The position numbers and the translations under genes are program-made. A DNA stretch of 64,000 nt, taken from the NCBI GenBank assembly GCA_945643635.1, contig CALZFC010000042.1, positions 1,791,001 to 1,855,000 of the forward strand, given 5' to 3'. Positions 24,001 to 33,107 of this stretch are shown piece after piece. The notes below the pieces were generated by a model, which was given only the letters and a program-made list of their open reading frames with translations, was not told where the DNA came from and ran no database searches. The number at the start of each line of letters is the position of its first letter. The first letter of the stretch is position 1. The stretch comes from Allodiplogaster sudhausi. Taxonomy: Eukaryota > Nematoda > Chromadorea > Rhabditida > Diplogasteridae.

Positions 24001-25997
24001 AAAGGGCCTGAAAAACAATTCTTTTGCAAGATAGTGTTCACTAGAAGTATCACACAAGCTCATCTCAGAATCATCAAAGATCTAAACCTTGCGTTTTGAT
24101 ATCCACTGGAAATGCTTACTGCTGTTAAACATCTCTTGAGAGTTCGCACTCGCTTCCTTCATGGGATCTAGAATCTGAAGGAGGGGACATTTTTAATATT
24201 CTGCCCTTCAGTCTGACGAGAGAATAAATAATCAATCTCACGAATTACATGAGAAAAGTATCACGTGAAACATTTGTGCCTTAACAAATCCCATAATGTG
24301 CACTTAATTTTATTTATATATTTCCCAATGTCGTTTCCCTAAATATGTAATATAAAAAAACTTTCTTCTTCCAATACACTTTTACATGAACACGACTGCT
24401 ATTGAAGTATAAATGATTGAGAATTCAAACCTGAACAGCATCCATGTACGGAGTTGCGCGCAGAATAGCTAAATCATCCATGAGGACATTCAATTGTTGC
24501 AGAGATTCACTGAAACTTCCATCATTTTCGAGTGCTTGGCCGATTCAGAAAAAAAACAATGCTGAAAAGATTACATTTTGCTGACATGATTACATTCTGG
24601 CTCATTTAAAAGAACACTAATCTGTTCTACCATTCATATTTATGCGAAAATCTTGTTTTTTTTTTTACAAAAAGTACTGTAGAGCATACTGTAAGCATCT
24701 TGCAACGTTCTGCCAAGGACCGGCTTCAGGCGCCTGCATCTTCTCTCCCTTCTTTTTCTTCTTTCTCTTCTGCGACGAACTTCTCGTCTTCACTTTCTTC
24801 TAAATTAGGATTTCTCTTAAGATTAAAAGAATGATATAATTGATTGTCCTGATGAGAACACTCGAAAACTGCACCTCAACGACGAGATTAGGGTTGTCGT
24901 AGGTGGTGTCATCATCACCGATCAGCTTGGACCAGTCAATCTTCCTCGCCAGAGCTCCGACGTGGTCGCTATAGTTCACTGGGCTGCAGTCAAATCGGTT
25001 TGATTTATTTCTCCAACCGCATATTGGGTATCCCTGAAAACCCAACCCAAGTATAGTGCAAATATCGGTATTACCCATACACTACCTCGCTTTCGGGGAC
25101 AAAGAGCATTTGCTCAAATCGTCGTTTTGCCCGACATTGTAACTCCTCCGTAAAGAAAGAAATATCCTCTCATAGAAGCATGGAAAAGAGAGTATTTATG
25201 CAGTGAAAAAGGTCTAAATACTCATCATGTACAGACTTAAAGAATAATTCGCACAGCTGTATTCCAACAATAACTATAATGGGTATCTCTTTAGTAAGTG
25301 GATAGTTGTTCGTAAGGAAAAGTGGGGCTTGTCATAGAGCAGAAATAGCCAGAAAACCCTCCAAGCAGCAGAAGACTAACATTTTATATTTCTCGGTGCC
25401 GTCAAAGGCGATCTCCTTGACTGGCCACTCTTGGTAGGACTCGAGATGCATGAGCACGCCATGATCAAAGTTGCTTGTGGAAGAAGACGAAGGGTGGCCT
25501 GTAAGAAATCACTTAGCTACATTCCAGGCAATGCAAACAAGCAATAAAATTACAAGCCAACAATGTTGGTCAATCTTCCTCGCCAGAGCCCCCCAACTGA
25601 TAGCTTAGTTCTTGAAAATTAACAAATGGCTGAGAATCACATGAATTCCGGTAGCTTATCCAGGTTAAAGAAACATTCCACGAGAACAACAAGAACAAAT
25701 GTCGATCAGGAATGATCAGGAAGCAATAACATCAAAGTAAATATATTTATTTTTTCGGCCTTCTTTTAAAGATAAGCTAACAAGCGCAAGGGTTCCCTTT
25801 AGATAGTCCAAATGATATAAAACCGTGCATAAGATACAAGGAGATAAGAGGAATGCCAGCGAACCTTGCGGAATGCCCATGCTGCTGGCTCCACCAGGCA
25901 GGATTTGCATGCCTGCGCCGGCTGCTCCAGGCAGCATCATTCCCCCTCCACCACATGGCGGCATGCTTGGCAGTCCTCCGTAGCCGAGCGAGGCCAT
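11664..25997 (-). CDS. MED17: Mediator complex subunit 17
   Basis: MED17 is a head-module scaffold of the Mediator coactivator that contacts RNA polymerase II in the nucleus. Exons: 25997-25865, 25498-25381, 24983-24875, 24799-24690, about 24535-24431, 24174-24088, 24007-23856, 23781-23702, 23618-23530, 23420-23363, [BEL element], 14429-14368, 14273-14184, 14022-13903, 13752-13684, 13458-13354, 13258-13208, 13077-13000, 12816-12732, 12687-12521, 12423-~12280, 12235-12173, 11933-11818 and 11748-11664 (TAG). Family landmarks are the DGTEKYK then SDHVGALARKIDW segment, LWRVRKQGDHIFGDLGY, QETFICRDIFNM and the C-terminal YKRMPGRSMCKKFDT. The N-terminus is Gly/Met-rich and a Lys-rich KRKKKKKGEK run may be a nuclear signal. 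The start ATG at 25997 follows TTTTTCAG by six bases, compatible with trans-splicing. Two junctions (near 24535 and 12280) are not resolved in phase. Confidence 0.88.
14457..14461. repeat. Target-site duplication CACTT, left copy
   Basis: The five bases before the left LTR are CACTT, identical to 23324-23328 after the right LTR. A 5-bp duplication is usual for BEL/Pao integrases. Confidence 0.95.
14462..14812 (+). repeat. Left LTR
   Basis: Starts TGTCGGCAAGTGCCGAG, which contains a CTCGGCACTT-type inverted pair with its own start, and ends CTTGCTCGCAACA. It contains the full SL1 sequence at 14755-14776 and AATAAA at 14781-14786, leaving only about 26 nt to the LTR end. Identity to the right LTR is 349 of 351. 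Confidence 0.97.
14755..14776 (+). promoter_or_regulatory. Nematode SL1 spliced-leader sequence in left LTR
   Basis: All 22 nt of SL1 are present, starting GGTTTAATTAC and ending CAAGTTTGAG. The next bases are GGACAATAAAGG, not the GT donor that follows SL1 in an SL RNA gene. It is therefore an exon-type copy and cannot donate a leader. Its position 36 nt from the LTR end suggests the RNA start (R region). Confidence 0.93.
14815..14826 (+). promoter_or_regulatory. Primer binding site, Gly-tRNA type
   Basis: TGGTGCGTCGGC begins two bases after the LTR. It is complementary to a tRNA 3' end GCCGACGCACCA, which fits the acceptor stem of a tRNA-Gly(UCC)-like molecule. Gly primers are known among BEL elements. 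The tRNA identity is inferred from memory of the stem and should be matched to the host set. Confidence 0.65.
14874..16496 (+). CDS. gag-pr: BEL Gag with aspartic protease start
   Basis: A 540-codon open frame from ATG 14874 to TAA 16496. The first ~120 residues are helical and Lys/Glu-rich. A DUF1759-like capsid region follows (IPQFDGNMNDWRSF at ~180, then the IRRVKKPDESISGA region). Three CX2CX4HX4C knuckles lie at about residues 385-450 (CRLCESEDHHAASC, CLRCLSNRHSSDKC, CLNCGDQLHHTSLC). The protease begins with FLDSGSQGSFIS at ~503. The frame stops soon after the protease active site, and the continuation lies in the -1 frame, which opens at 16490. The two frames share only seven bases and I see no slippery heptamer, so this looks like an indel more than programmed shifting. 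Confidence 0.93.
   Translation: MSKTILSNVDSLLQKLKKKLNDAEAIDFDNDSISQSEIDSLAKVTTSSLASIQVLREQLLSAMTSWDEFIDRLSKDQQVIQNDAKAKKEAGDDGVTAILDRALETMQLLKTNERTLLSSAKQIQSQGSVASLSDNASGEQATQGNQATAPPRSVFARHYHTDHNQDSRIPRLPLLQIPQFDGNMNDWRSFIQLFRSTIDSQPIPEIEKLRYLMSAITGPAKDVIAGYSVVNGAYSDVLATLEEEFGDMTVNRTRLHALIRRVKKPDESISGARVVIRELTKLCRQLTETGADIEHEQMVLTIQERLPSWLLTACIREKRRAAVRNEEWTVMGMLSFCLEEVRDRRAVTEIEDQLRVKVSVAAIPQTKEWKPGSYSKAKQTEWKRICRLCESEDHHAASCNKFRTMRERKEQAKAKKLCLRCLSNRHSSDKCTSRFRCLNCGDQLHHTSLCISSKANQPRSSAWQAPSRTTTACAAETEKDVVLLTTPVTLINLETGEEHEATAFLDSGSQGSFISDDLAGTLQLQPKRTTILKMTTLNRG
16490..18649 (+). CDS. pol: BEL protease remainder, reverse transcriptase and RNase H
   Basis: The open frame continues the protease, then the RT: AFLQLGLIERDRDATRF (palm), FGVIASPFLLA, and the active-site box YADN at about 17601. 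The second Asp of the usual YxDD box is Asn here. RNase H follows, with FCDASGNGIGVVVY and ILWTDSRCVLAWL. The C-terminal ~20 codons are out of frame: sequence related to the linker before integrase continues in another frame from about 18590. The first ATG at 16553 is unlikely to be a real start. Confidence 0.92.
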   Translation, partial: RIIESKVFSIGLRQEDGSILEMTVKSTPTIVGAVRAITEQQFQQQQPKGVYTKPILLIGSDYFWSIIRHKDKTLPSGLSLIDTTLGQIATGSAVVAAAFQDDAITIAIAKEDKVKEEILKAMHSLDCLGITDSPFEKDDETAVKLFEDSVTISTEPGEEGRIYVGWPWKEKRPNLPTNRGICFGRLKSTVKNLTEQARLEMYDEVIKEQLRSDVIEEVPKEPPSDGRPIHYLPHHGVYNPAKKTTKLRIVYDASCGPKGRSLNDMIYSGPKMISNLVGMLLRMRCHQFIITADIKKAFLQLGLIERDRDATRFLWLRNPLECVTEENIVEYRFKRVLFGVIASPFLLAASVDHHLSKQNCQLAEELKNSIYADNFMMCADSEEEARRKCIEAKELLASAQMTLREFTSNNAAIHEEFADEPAEKITKFLGLIWNTEKDVLSIKTGQKRGEVQTKTTVSAELAAGFDPLGLISPAVLPARLFLQKISKKYDWKTALDGEDQLEWQQISGELLERQMSIKRQVIANSSTELHSFCDASGNGIGVVVYLRTTTEGGIHVMPVLAKSRVVPSSEKDKEEKVTIPRLELTAAQIGAKLLSFTKKELRIQPKRTILWTDSRCVLAWLKNEKLEKLPRYVGNRVNSILEEKIEQMRFVPTKENPADIASRGVPFDELQTSQLWWNGPRWLTMEESEWPEAPPVNGSTRIMKRSISRQLPSHRAPPN
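18319..20790 (+). CDS. pol: BEL integrase, then DUF5641-like domain and envelope N-terminus
   Basis: Meaningful sequence begins about 18590, the upstream part of the frame being a shadow of RNase H. A zinc-binding H2C2 domain (HVRSAHSNS...CNSCRKRK) is followed by the integrase core: LDYFGPL, ITDNATCF and the Glu in PWQGEFYERMV. An SH3-like DUF5641-type region follows (GEVVIVVDE, WPLGRIVKLHEG). The frame then runs directly into a hydrophobic stretch from Met 20272 (MFLILIFGNGTLA), which looks like the signal peptide of the envelope. It stops at TAA 20788-20790 and the envelope continues in another frame. Confidence 0.92.
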   Translation: MDRQPMCARVAEERKAGKAASLRRKPSELNSRRENRANEIRADQRKSRRHRISRSPFRRAPDISTLVEWTKMAHNGGIRMARSTSCQWINQNNEEIHLQTAAVTSSTSKLKLSPISINTERFSNLSRLLNATSQVIRFAALMMKTINKSPQTRWLQVATTSATPSADERNNALRLLLMQCAYDHPPDKDLKTNLDLQEKDGIWTCQGRLGNCELPARTRHPWFVNAKSPLARVLILDAHVRSAHSNSANTVATLRQNFWINRAKQLTASVISSCNSCRKRKATPFAAPQMAPLPPERVIRSPAFSSTGLDYFGPLSTIRNGQPLSQWVALFTCTATRAIHLEVVNDLSAASAINAIKRFIARRGKPVKIITDNATCFTLAQKACAEAIGDLKWQFIPPRSPWQGEFYERMVKEVKVCLRSTAGKKKIEADELQTLMAGIEAILNNRPLIQTGDDDEVLRPQDLLQPLVNTTLHSFEFDVYDEDQPKHKLLEAWEATNELLEKFWDIWTRHYIPALRERHQQFMKQNRSRTNRAPTIGEVVIVVDELKKRDDWPLGRIVKLHEGTDGNIRTATVRMKNERELKRSVTHLLALEGEGDTLPAEVTEEATDTTVDAADAVDKRAQEKNQPEGTSKNTTQRRYNLRSIAKQAVASMFLILIFGNGTLASRCPNDKAPLGSQLYFLEECQEYGVAAFKKPDGSLCHLSRECPGNALRSESGDLCGPQCSCEEWASGCSHYQGMFTHNSSSKNEKTKAILADMKPIYCSWHPNPNCSKDELQIDVSQVMLFDNSYYPLKEINIKFTEIDRAHCKGQGAKTGTSEYCTYI
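20272..22940 (+). pseudogene. env: Phlebovirus-like Gn-Gc type envelope, frame-broken
   Basis: Cys-rich sequence read in successive frames 20272-20790, 20792-~21950, ~21945-22620 and ~22600-22940. Architecture: signal peptide at 20272; ectodomain with paired Cys; membrane span at about 21233-21310; a basic tail with SRIRLVSLKKRK; a second hydrophobic stretch at 21476-21532 ending ASA before a Cys, like an internal signal peptide; a second Cys-rich ectodomain with a GCLGSSGCLWNGC loop; and a final membrane span at about 22866-22930. This two-ectodomain layout matches bunyavirus/phlebovirus glycoprotein precursors, a source of envelopes already known for some nematode BEL elements (Tas, Cer7). 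At least three frame breaks make this copy non-functional as it stands. Assignment rests on architecture, not alignment. Confidence 0.8.
22973..23323 (+). repeat. Right LTR
   Basis: Same boundaries and length as the left LTR, with T at 23065 and C at 23169 as the only differences I found. It carries SL1 at 23266-23287 and AATAAA at 23292-23297. Confidence 0.97.
23266..23287 (+). promoter_or_regulatory. SL1 sequence in right LTR
   Basis: Identical to the left-LTR copy, exactly 8,511 bp downstream. Here it would lie in the 3' R region, before the poly(A) signal four bases further on. Confidence 0.93.
23324..23328. repeat. Target-site duplication CACTT, right copy
   Basis: Directly follows the right LTR and matches 14457-14461. 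Confidence 0.95.
25569..25589. repeat. 21-nt copy of a MED17 exon fragment in intron 1
   Basis: The 21 bases at 25569-25589 are identical to 24935-24955 within MED17 exon 3, in the same orientation. Flanks differ apart from a weakly similar TAG-TT block, so this looks like a short local duplication. Confidence 0.6.
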
Positions 25998-27328
25998 TTC
26001 ACACTGAAAAAGACACAAAATAACCAAGTTAAGAAGCAAAAATTACAAACACAAACACCAGAGGAAACGAAGTAGTTTGTTAAAATCGTGGTTTTCGGTG
26101 TGTATTCTAAAACTACACTACTCCTTAATTCAATCAGGCTAGTGCAAATCGTTTAGCGCGCCAGTGAATATCGCGTTTCTTTTTCAAGTTAAAACATGTT
26201 CTGCAATTTTAACCTCTCGCGCTTGAAGGGGAGAGCACGCGTCTCTTCACGATCAGTTGTATTTATGTCGCTCTCTGTGGTGTAGTTTGGGGTGTGTTAT
26301 CCTAGATTATGTTGGAGTTTTGTTAAAGTATAAGGGCAGTTTTTTTCTCCATATAAACGGGAGTGTCCTTTTACTTTTGTACCGAAGTAGTTATGCATAA
26401 AAGTTGACGAGTGGTGAACAGCTGCTTCGTAGTCATTAATCAGTCGTTCTCGGCACTTCCCCTCCTTCTTTCTCGCTCAAATATGGAAACCGTTTTTTGT
26501 TGGTTTGCCATCCGTAAACGTCCCTAGACAGCATTCAGTCTTTCTCTCTCCCACTTCTGTAGAAACTTAGTGCTGCGGAATGTGAATGCTTTCTTGAGCT
26601 ATCGATTGATTCCCTTTCTTTGCCTGCGGCATAAAAGCCCAAGCATCAGTATCTGTGGCCTGCAGCCATTCTTCACGTTTTCACTGCGCATCGAAATATT
26701 GCACTGCATTCGCTGCTGATTTTCACGAGTTCTTCTCCTGTTCGCACTTGATCTTACCTATTTGGTCCGATAATTGGCAGCAAAATGAATCGTAATTGAA
26801 AAGGCCGGACCATATTTTCGTTTTTACTAGGTCCCATTGCATTTGCATCGTCTCATCGTCCTTCCTTAGCACTCTCTCATTTCGTCTCTTTTGAAAGTAG
26901 GGGTTGGCTGTGGCCTAGTGATCTAAGTACCAGTGGTTGAATTGGTCATATGGAAAATGAAATTCAATCTTCGACGAAATGTTGGCATTGTGTAGATCAA
27001 AGGAAAACGCGCGCAATCTGTTATGTAGATAAGGGAAAGCGCGCGTAATGCGGCTCCGTTCCCGCGCGCCATTCATTGCCTGGGTAGTTTTGCGAAATTA
27101 CCGAGAATTTTTTTATTGTTTTTTTTTGCTCCTACTTATGTAACCATGTTTTTTGTCGATGGAAACAACTTTATTATTTAAAAAGCAGGGCGCGCGGAAA
27201 TAAATAAATGTGCGGGAGTCTGTGTTCGCGAGATAATCGTATTGTTAGCAAGGATAATGATGTTGATATTAATTCAATCTCTTATCTCTTAAGGACTTTT
27301 TCGAGTGGCGCGAAGTCAGACTGAAAGG
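25998..27328. promoter_or_regulatory. Divergent promoter region between MED17 and Argonaute
   Basis: No coding exon is recognised. The spacer separates two genes reading outward. It contains several CpG-rich palindromic cores (GCGCGC near 26155, 27007, 27042, 27064 and 27191) unlike the surrounding A/T- and CT-rich DNA. The Argonaute-proximal end has CTTAAG 20-30 bases before the start region, a possible trans-splice acceptor. Confidence 0.5.
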
Positions 27329-30300
27329 ATGGAAGTGGACGGCGAGCATAACGCCAGGCAGCCAGAACCATGGGAAGCTATTCAGCTTCCTATTGCAGGC
27401 TAGTCATTGCACTCTTCCCCTGTATGCCCGACTAATTTGCTCCGCCCTTCAGATGAGACCCTCACGCAGCTCTTTCCAATCGGGGAGGAGGTCGCTGTCA
27501 AGGTGCCCTTCACATCTTTTATGTAGCTAAAGAAAATAATGCCTTGAAAGTTAATGCATAATTTTGTGAAGAGCAGCAAAATGTTTGCAGATATTGAAAC
27601 GATGAGGTATTGAAATATTCTAGTATTTAGTCAGTTTATTCCAGGTGAATGGCTTTGCTCTGGATACCCGTGGTATGAAGGACGTCTTCTTGCACGAGAT
27701 CCCCTTCACCGTGCACACGGACAAGAAGACTTATCTGCTCCACTTGAAGGGGCACAACAACGAGTGCGTGTGTGGAATTTTTCTCCTCATTTGTACCGCT
27801 CTTACAGTTTCGAACAAGGGAAAGAAAATGTGCTGCGGTTTGCGAATGCCCACCTTGATTTTGAATCATGACTGTATAGATCATGATGATTTTTGTCGTT
27901 GAAGCGTGATGAAGCAGAAGCGAAGGGCCGCGTGCTGGGCCATGCTGGAGTTGATCCAGAAGCAGCACTTCAATGAATTCGTCCGAGTTGCAGAAGGAGA
28001 CTCCAATGTGAACCCTTCTAATGTTAGCACATATACATATTACACTTCGAACAAATAATTTAGGTTTTTTTTTTAAATCATGCTTGTTATAGCACCACTC
28101 TTTAATCTTTCAGCTCAAGGATTTCTTCGTCTACGATGGATTCGCCCTCTTCTACTCCACTGTTCCACTGCCGCAGCCTCTCAAGGGAATCGTCGATAAG
28201 GTGATCCGACCCTGACCAGGATTGATATGCTTTCTCCCTTTAAAGCTTCGTCCCCAACGAAGCAATATTGCTCGCCATAAAATCAGTCATTTTCATGGCG
28301 TATAGTGAATATGGACAGCGATAAAGCTATACAAAGATTTTTTTATTTTCTTTGTTCGAGTTAACAGCCCTACCATTTCCAGGCTGATTTTCCGCCTGAA
28401 GTGCTCGAACTGACCGGAAACCGTGCAGAGCGAATCGAGTACGATGTCAAGAAGCCAACTCAGGTCTGGAGGTTCGGAGCGGATGCGGATAACCAGAGAC
28501 TCAGGAAGACCGAGCCAGTCCTCATGTTCCTCAAGAACCTGACTTGGGCTCGAGTCGGGCAAGTTCATTCATTCTTAGTAGTCCGTTCTAACTAAGATTC
28601 TAATCGTGTTGTTTAGTGAGCGCCATCTCCACTACGGCAACAAGGCCTTCTACAAGTCTCATGAGAGTCAGCTCATGCCTGGCAAGGTTCGAAGCGCTTT
28701 GAGATTTCATTTTGCTGCTCTGGAAACAAATCTACTTCTTTTAAGATCTCGATTGGCGGAATGGAAAAGACAATCCGCCCGATGGGCGGACAGCTGGTCA
28801 TGCAGATAGACGGTACGAGATTCTTCTTTAACTAGAGCGTGTACTAGCTGTATCTGCTAAGTATTCCTTTTTCCTGTTTGCAGCTAAGGTTTCCCCGTTC
28901 TTCTCGGAGATGCCCCTCCTGCAGCACATCGAAGAGCAGATCGGCAGCGTCAACCGACTCAGAGATCCGATGAATGCTAAGAGACTCGCTAAGGCACTCC
29001 ACGGTCAGCATGTACTTCATTTATAGTTCCCTCTCTCGAAGACATGGAGATTACTACTATACCACCACCCTGTAATATTGAATATGACTACAATGTTGAA
29101 TAAGGTTGTATTGCAGGAATTGCCGTGGAGACGACTCACATTAAGGGCAGGAAGACGTTCCAGTTCAGCGGGTTCTCTTCCAAGGACGCTTCCTCGTTAG
29201 TCCAAATTCCCCAAGAGTTGGGAGAATAGGATATGCTTTTAGGAGCAAGTTTATGCTGAACAACCGTGCGACTGGCAAGAAGCAGGAGATCACCGTCAAG
29301 GACTTCTTCCTCGAGACTCACAAGGTCGGCAATATGTTGAGAGAAACAGAGAGAGAGAGAGAGAAGAGGTAACTGAATGATTAAGCAGGGAATTTGAGCG
29401 TGAATAGTCCGTTTGTATTTCAGGTCCGCCTTCAGTACTCGGAGCTGCCTCTCGTGAAGGACATGTGCGGAACGAGGGTCAACCACTACCCGATCGAGGT
29501 TTGTGATGAAGATCTCTCCTCATGGTAGCAGATCTAGGAAGAAGAACCGAATGTCTTGCAGGTCCTTCGCATTGTCGGAGGCCAACGAATTCCGAACAAC
29601 AAGAGCACCCCCGAACTGATCGAGAAACTCATCAAGGTCCTTTTTTCTAATCATTTTTTGAATTTGGAAAATTTCTCCTTCCCTATGCCCACTCTCCTCT
29701 CTCTCTCTCTCCCATTTCAGGAAGCGCAGATGAAGCCACAACAAATGTTGCATCACATCGAGGAGCAGGCCTACAAAGCGTATCTGGACGGCAAGAAGCA
29801 CCAGCAACTCAGCCACTTCGGAGTGAGTTTCATTTCTATTTTGTCTGTCCTTTGCCTCTCTGCTACAGCGGACGTCTCATATAAGAAGTTGTTTAGGTGA
29901 AGACGTTCAACTCCTTTCTGCCCGTGAAGGGACAGATTGTCGCAGCACCAGAGATCAAGATGATGGGAGGGTCGGCTGCGCAGGTTCCTTCTCCATTCTC
30001 CATTCTACCAATTGGAGACATCCTTTGCAGCGAGACGGCCGCTTCCCTGAGAAGTGGCGGATCGGCCAGCGCGACAAGTACTTCCGTCCTGCCTTGGCCA
30101 GCGGAGACATCTACTGCCTTGTAGTCGAGAACTGCACCAACGATGCCAGGTCTTCTTCTAGCCCATCCGTCCTTTGCCGAATTTTTTTAACTATTGAACA
30201 CTGCTTGAGAACTCTGATGGATCGCCTGATCGGGGTGTGCAAGGATCGCGGGATGGGAGTCGATCAGAAAATGGCGAGTTTCGGATCTCTTATCCAACAT

Positions 30301-32341
30301 TGAACTATACGTTCTTTCTCTTTTAGGTGAAGCACGATCGAGTCTCCTCGGATCCCGATGCGGTCGCGTCCATGATGGAGAAGTTCAAGAGCAACGGCAA
30401 GGTCAGCATGGTCGTCTACATCACGAAGGACAAGCGCGACCCCGTCCACAGTACGCTCTTTTAATCATTTATGCTCAAGAGTTCGTAGTAAATGAAAGAG
30501 AGATGGACTGGTTTCAGACACGATCAAGTTGCTGGAGTCGCGCACTGGAGTGCTGACCCAGCACATGTGCATGAGCACGGCCCAGCAGGTCTCTGCAATC
30601 TCATTTAGCGCGCTGATTTTATAGATAACTTGGATGCACTTTTTTAATGGTAAAACAATATTCTTCCTTTAAGATTCTGCAAGGCAAGCCGCTGTGCATG
30701 AACAACATCGCGCAGAAGATTAACCAGAAGCTGGGCGGAGTCAACTTCGACATGGGCCTGAGCCAGCAGCTCCGCACCATGAATCCCGAGATGTTCAACA
30801 AGTCAGATTTCGTCGTCATCTACTTTCCTCCAAAATGCACTTTCCTCACAGGGCGAACTCGTCGTGGTTCAACGGCCGCACTCTCTTCATCGGTCTTGCC
30901 CTCTCGCACGCCGGTCCGCAGTCCTTCGCAGACCGAATCCGCGGCAGCCAAGAAGTGGCCCCTTCAGTTGTCGGAGTCAGTTCCCATTCATATGGATGAC
31001 CGGTTTGGCCATTTCAAAATTTAAAAAAAGCCCCTGGTTTTAGATCGTTTACACTCTGAAGGAGGTCATGGCGTACCGCGGGGAATACATATTCCATAGC
31101 GCTCGCAAGTCGACTATTGAGGTTTTGATCTGCTCTGCCAGATATCGTGTGCCCTTCCTGGCAAAGCTTCGATCTCTTATCATTGCAGAATATGACTCCT
31201 TCAATCGAGCGCGCCTTGACCAACTTCCGCCAGAGTGCCGGTGATCTTCCTATGAACATCGTCATCTTCCGCTCGGGCATGAGCGAGGGAGAATTCAAGA
31301 AGGTACATCCAGTTACTCTTTCTGGTCTTCTCTCTGCATCGCCCTCCTCAAACTGGCCTACAATAATGTTTGCTGGCGAAATTGGACTTGTGTATTAGAG
31401 TAGGCGATGAAAGAAGTTGTCTTGCAGGCGGCGTTCGAGACGGAGCAAGTGCTGGCGGCGGTCCGCAAGGTGCAGAACCTCTCGCGCTCCCCGAACTACT
31501 CGCCGAGTGTCACGACCATCTTCATCATCTCCGGCTCGAACTACCGAGCAGTCACTGCTAATGGAACGGTGTGCTTTGGAATTCAAGCACTTGCATGCAT
31601 CATTGACGGATTTGATAGAGATGTCTTTCCAGCCCGATAACCTGGCCCCCGGCACTTGTCTGGGCAGACAGGCCGTGAACCCCGACCTGAAGGAGTTCGT
31701 CATGGTCCCGCAAAGAGCCATTATGGTCAGCTTGTCAGAGTGAAGATGCTGTTCATTGTGATAAGATGACATCTTCAGGGAACGGCCCGCCCGATCCGCT
31801 GCACTGTCGTCCGTGAAGAGAAGGGCAAAGTGGGCAGTCTCTTCAGCACGGCTGAGCTCAAGGTCAAATGTCAATTCAAATGTATTATAGTTATTCCATT
31901 TCTGCACAACATAGTAAGCAGGTATCTGAATGCAGGTGATGGTGAACACTCTCTGCCACGCTCACCCCAAGGTCACTGCTCCCGTCCACGCACCCGGCGT
32001 ACTCATGGCGGCTGAGGAACTGGCCAAGCGAGGACGCAACAACTACAATGAGGAGCAGTCAGTGAACAGAGGGAGAGAGAGAGAGAGATAAGAGGAAGGG
32101 AGAGAGAGATAAGTGGAGAGGAAGGGAGAGAGAGAGATAGATAAGAGGAGAGGAAGGGAGGGAGATCTTCTTCCTTTTTAGCCAGTTCCTTGACGACACT
32201 TCTACGACGGTGTCCGGAGGCAGCGGAGATCTTGGAGGGAGAGTGGATGTCACCAAGGAGGCTGTCGACGTGCAGATCAGCGAGCTGAACAAGAAGCTGT
32301 CGAACAACCGTCTGAACCAGACTTGCCACTTCTGGGCCTAG
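27329..32341 (+). CDS. WAGO-type Argonaute, slicer residues absent
   Basis: 28 exons encode 927 residues, all in phase: 27329-27398, 27453-27502, 27645-27763, 27905-28007, 28114-28200, 28383-28558, 28617-28686, 28746-28812, 28884-29003, 29117-29195, 29243-29324, 29424-29498, 29562-29636, 29721-29822, 29897-29983, 30031-30149, 30210-30273, 30327-30450, 30518-30588, 30674-30801, 30852-30975, 31044-31121, 31189-31302, 31428-31568, 31633-31725, 31779-31862, 31936-32057, 32182-32341. Small-RNA-binding Argonaute with N, PAZ, MID (NIAQKINQKLGGVNF) and PIWI domains. PIWI positions that carry the catalytic D-D-H read IGLALSHAG, FRSGMSEG and RPIRCTVV, so all three are lost, as in worm-specific WAGOs. 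The AKRGRNNYNEE tail is typical of that clade. Introns after 27398, 28558 and 30273 begin with GC. Confidence 0.93.
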
Positions 32342-33049
32342 AAGCCACTCTCTCATCATCCGTTCTCCTCTTTTTATCAATTCCCTTTCCCTTCGATCTC
32401 CCATTCTTTCCAACCTCACTATTCTACCGATCTTTTTTACTATTAAAGCAGTTCTCTAAATCATACTGCTATGTGGACATGTTATACCACGATTTGTTAA
32501 TTAGTTTTGTTTTAGTTGTTGATGGTAGCTTTGGTTTTTCACCGCATTAAGTTTAGGCACATAAGAGCGAGCTGAATTAGCTAGAACAAGATTAGATAAT
32601 CGAAGTTAGCTTTAGTTCTGCCATTCTTGTCGAAACTGCCATTTGTTGTATATATGCGATTCGGTTTTGAGGGTTCCGGGTATTTCTTGCTCAGACGTAC
32701 ACCTCATTTATATTTTCCTGCTACAGCAGCCCTGCATTTCCCACCTTTTTATCCGCGCATAATTGACTGAAATGCCTTTAGGCTGTTGTCAACACTGTTA
32801 ATATGCATTGAATATTCGTGCGATAAACGAAGTTCCACAAGCCAGCTTTTACAGAATAACAGTGTGCGAACAACTGGGGTTGGTTTTACGAGAATAGTGA
32901 AGTTGCAAGTAGATTCCGCCATATATAATTGTGAGGGTGCCAGTGGCAATGATGAAGTCTACCCCATCTATCTATCATGCATGTATTGTATGTTCTAGTG
33001 TAAGATGTGGAGTGGATTGCTATGTCTATCTCCCTCTCTCTCTCTCTTC

Positions 33050-33107
<58 letters not shown>

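Noticed and set aside
25090..25170. Extra MED17 exon (EELQCRAKRRFEQMLF or shifted frame)
   Set aside because: Exon 25498-25381 joins exon 24983-24875 directly in phase and matches the family better without it.
26905..26945. tRNA-like A-box (TGGCCTAGTGATCTAAG) and weak B-box
   Set aside because: Spacing is too short and there is no cloverleaf or acceptor stem. No tRNA gene or clear SINE.
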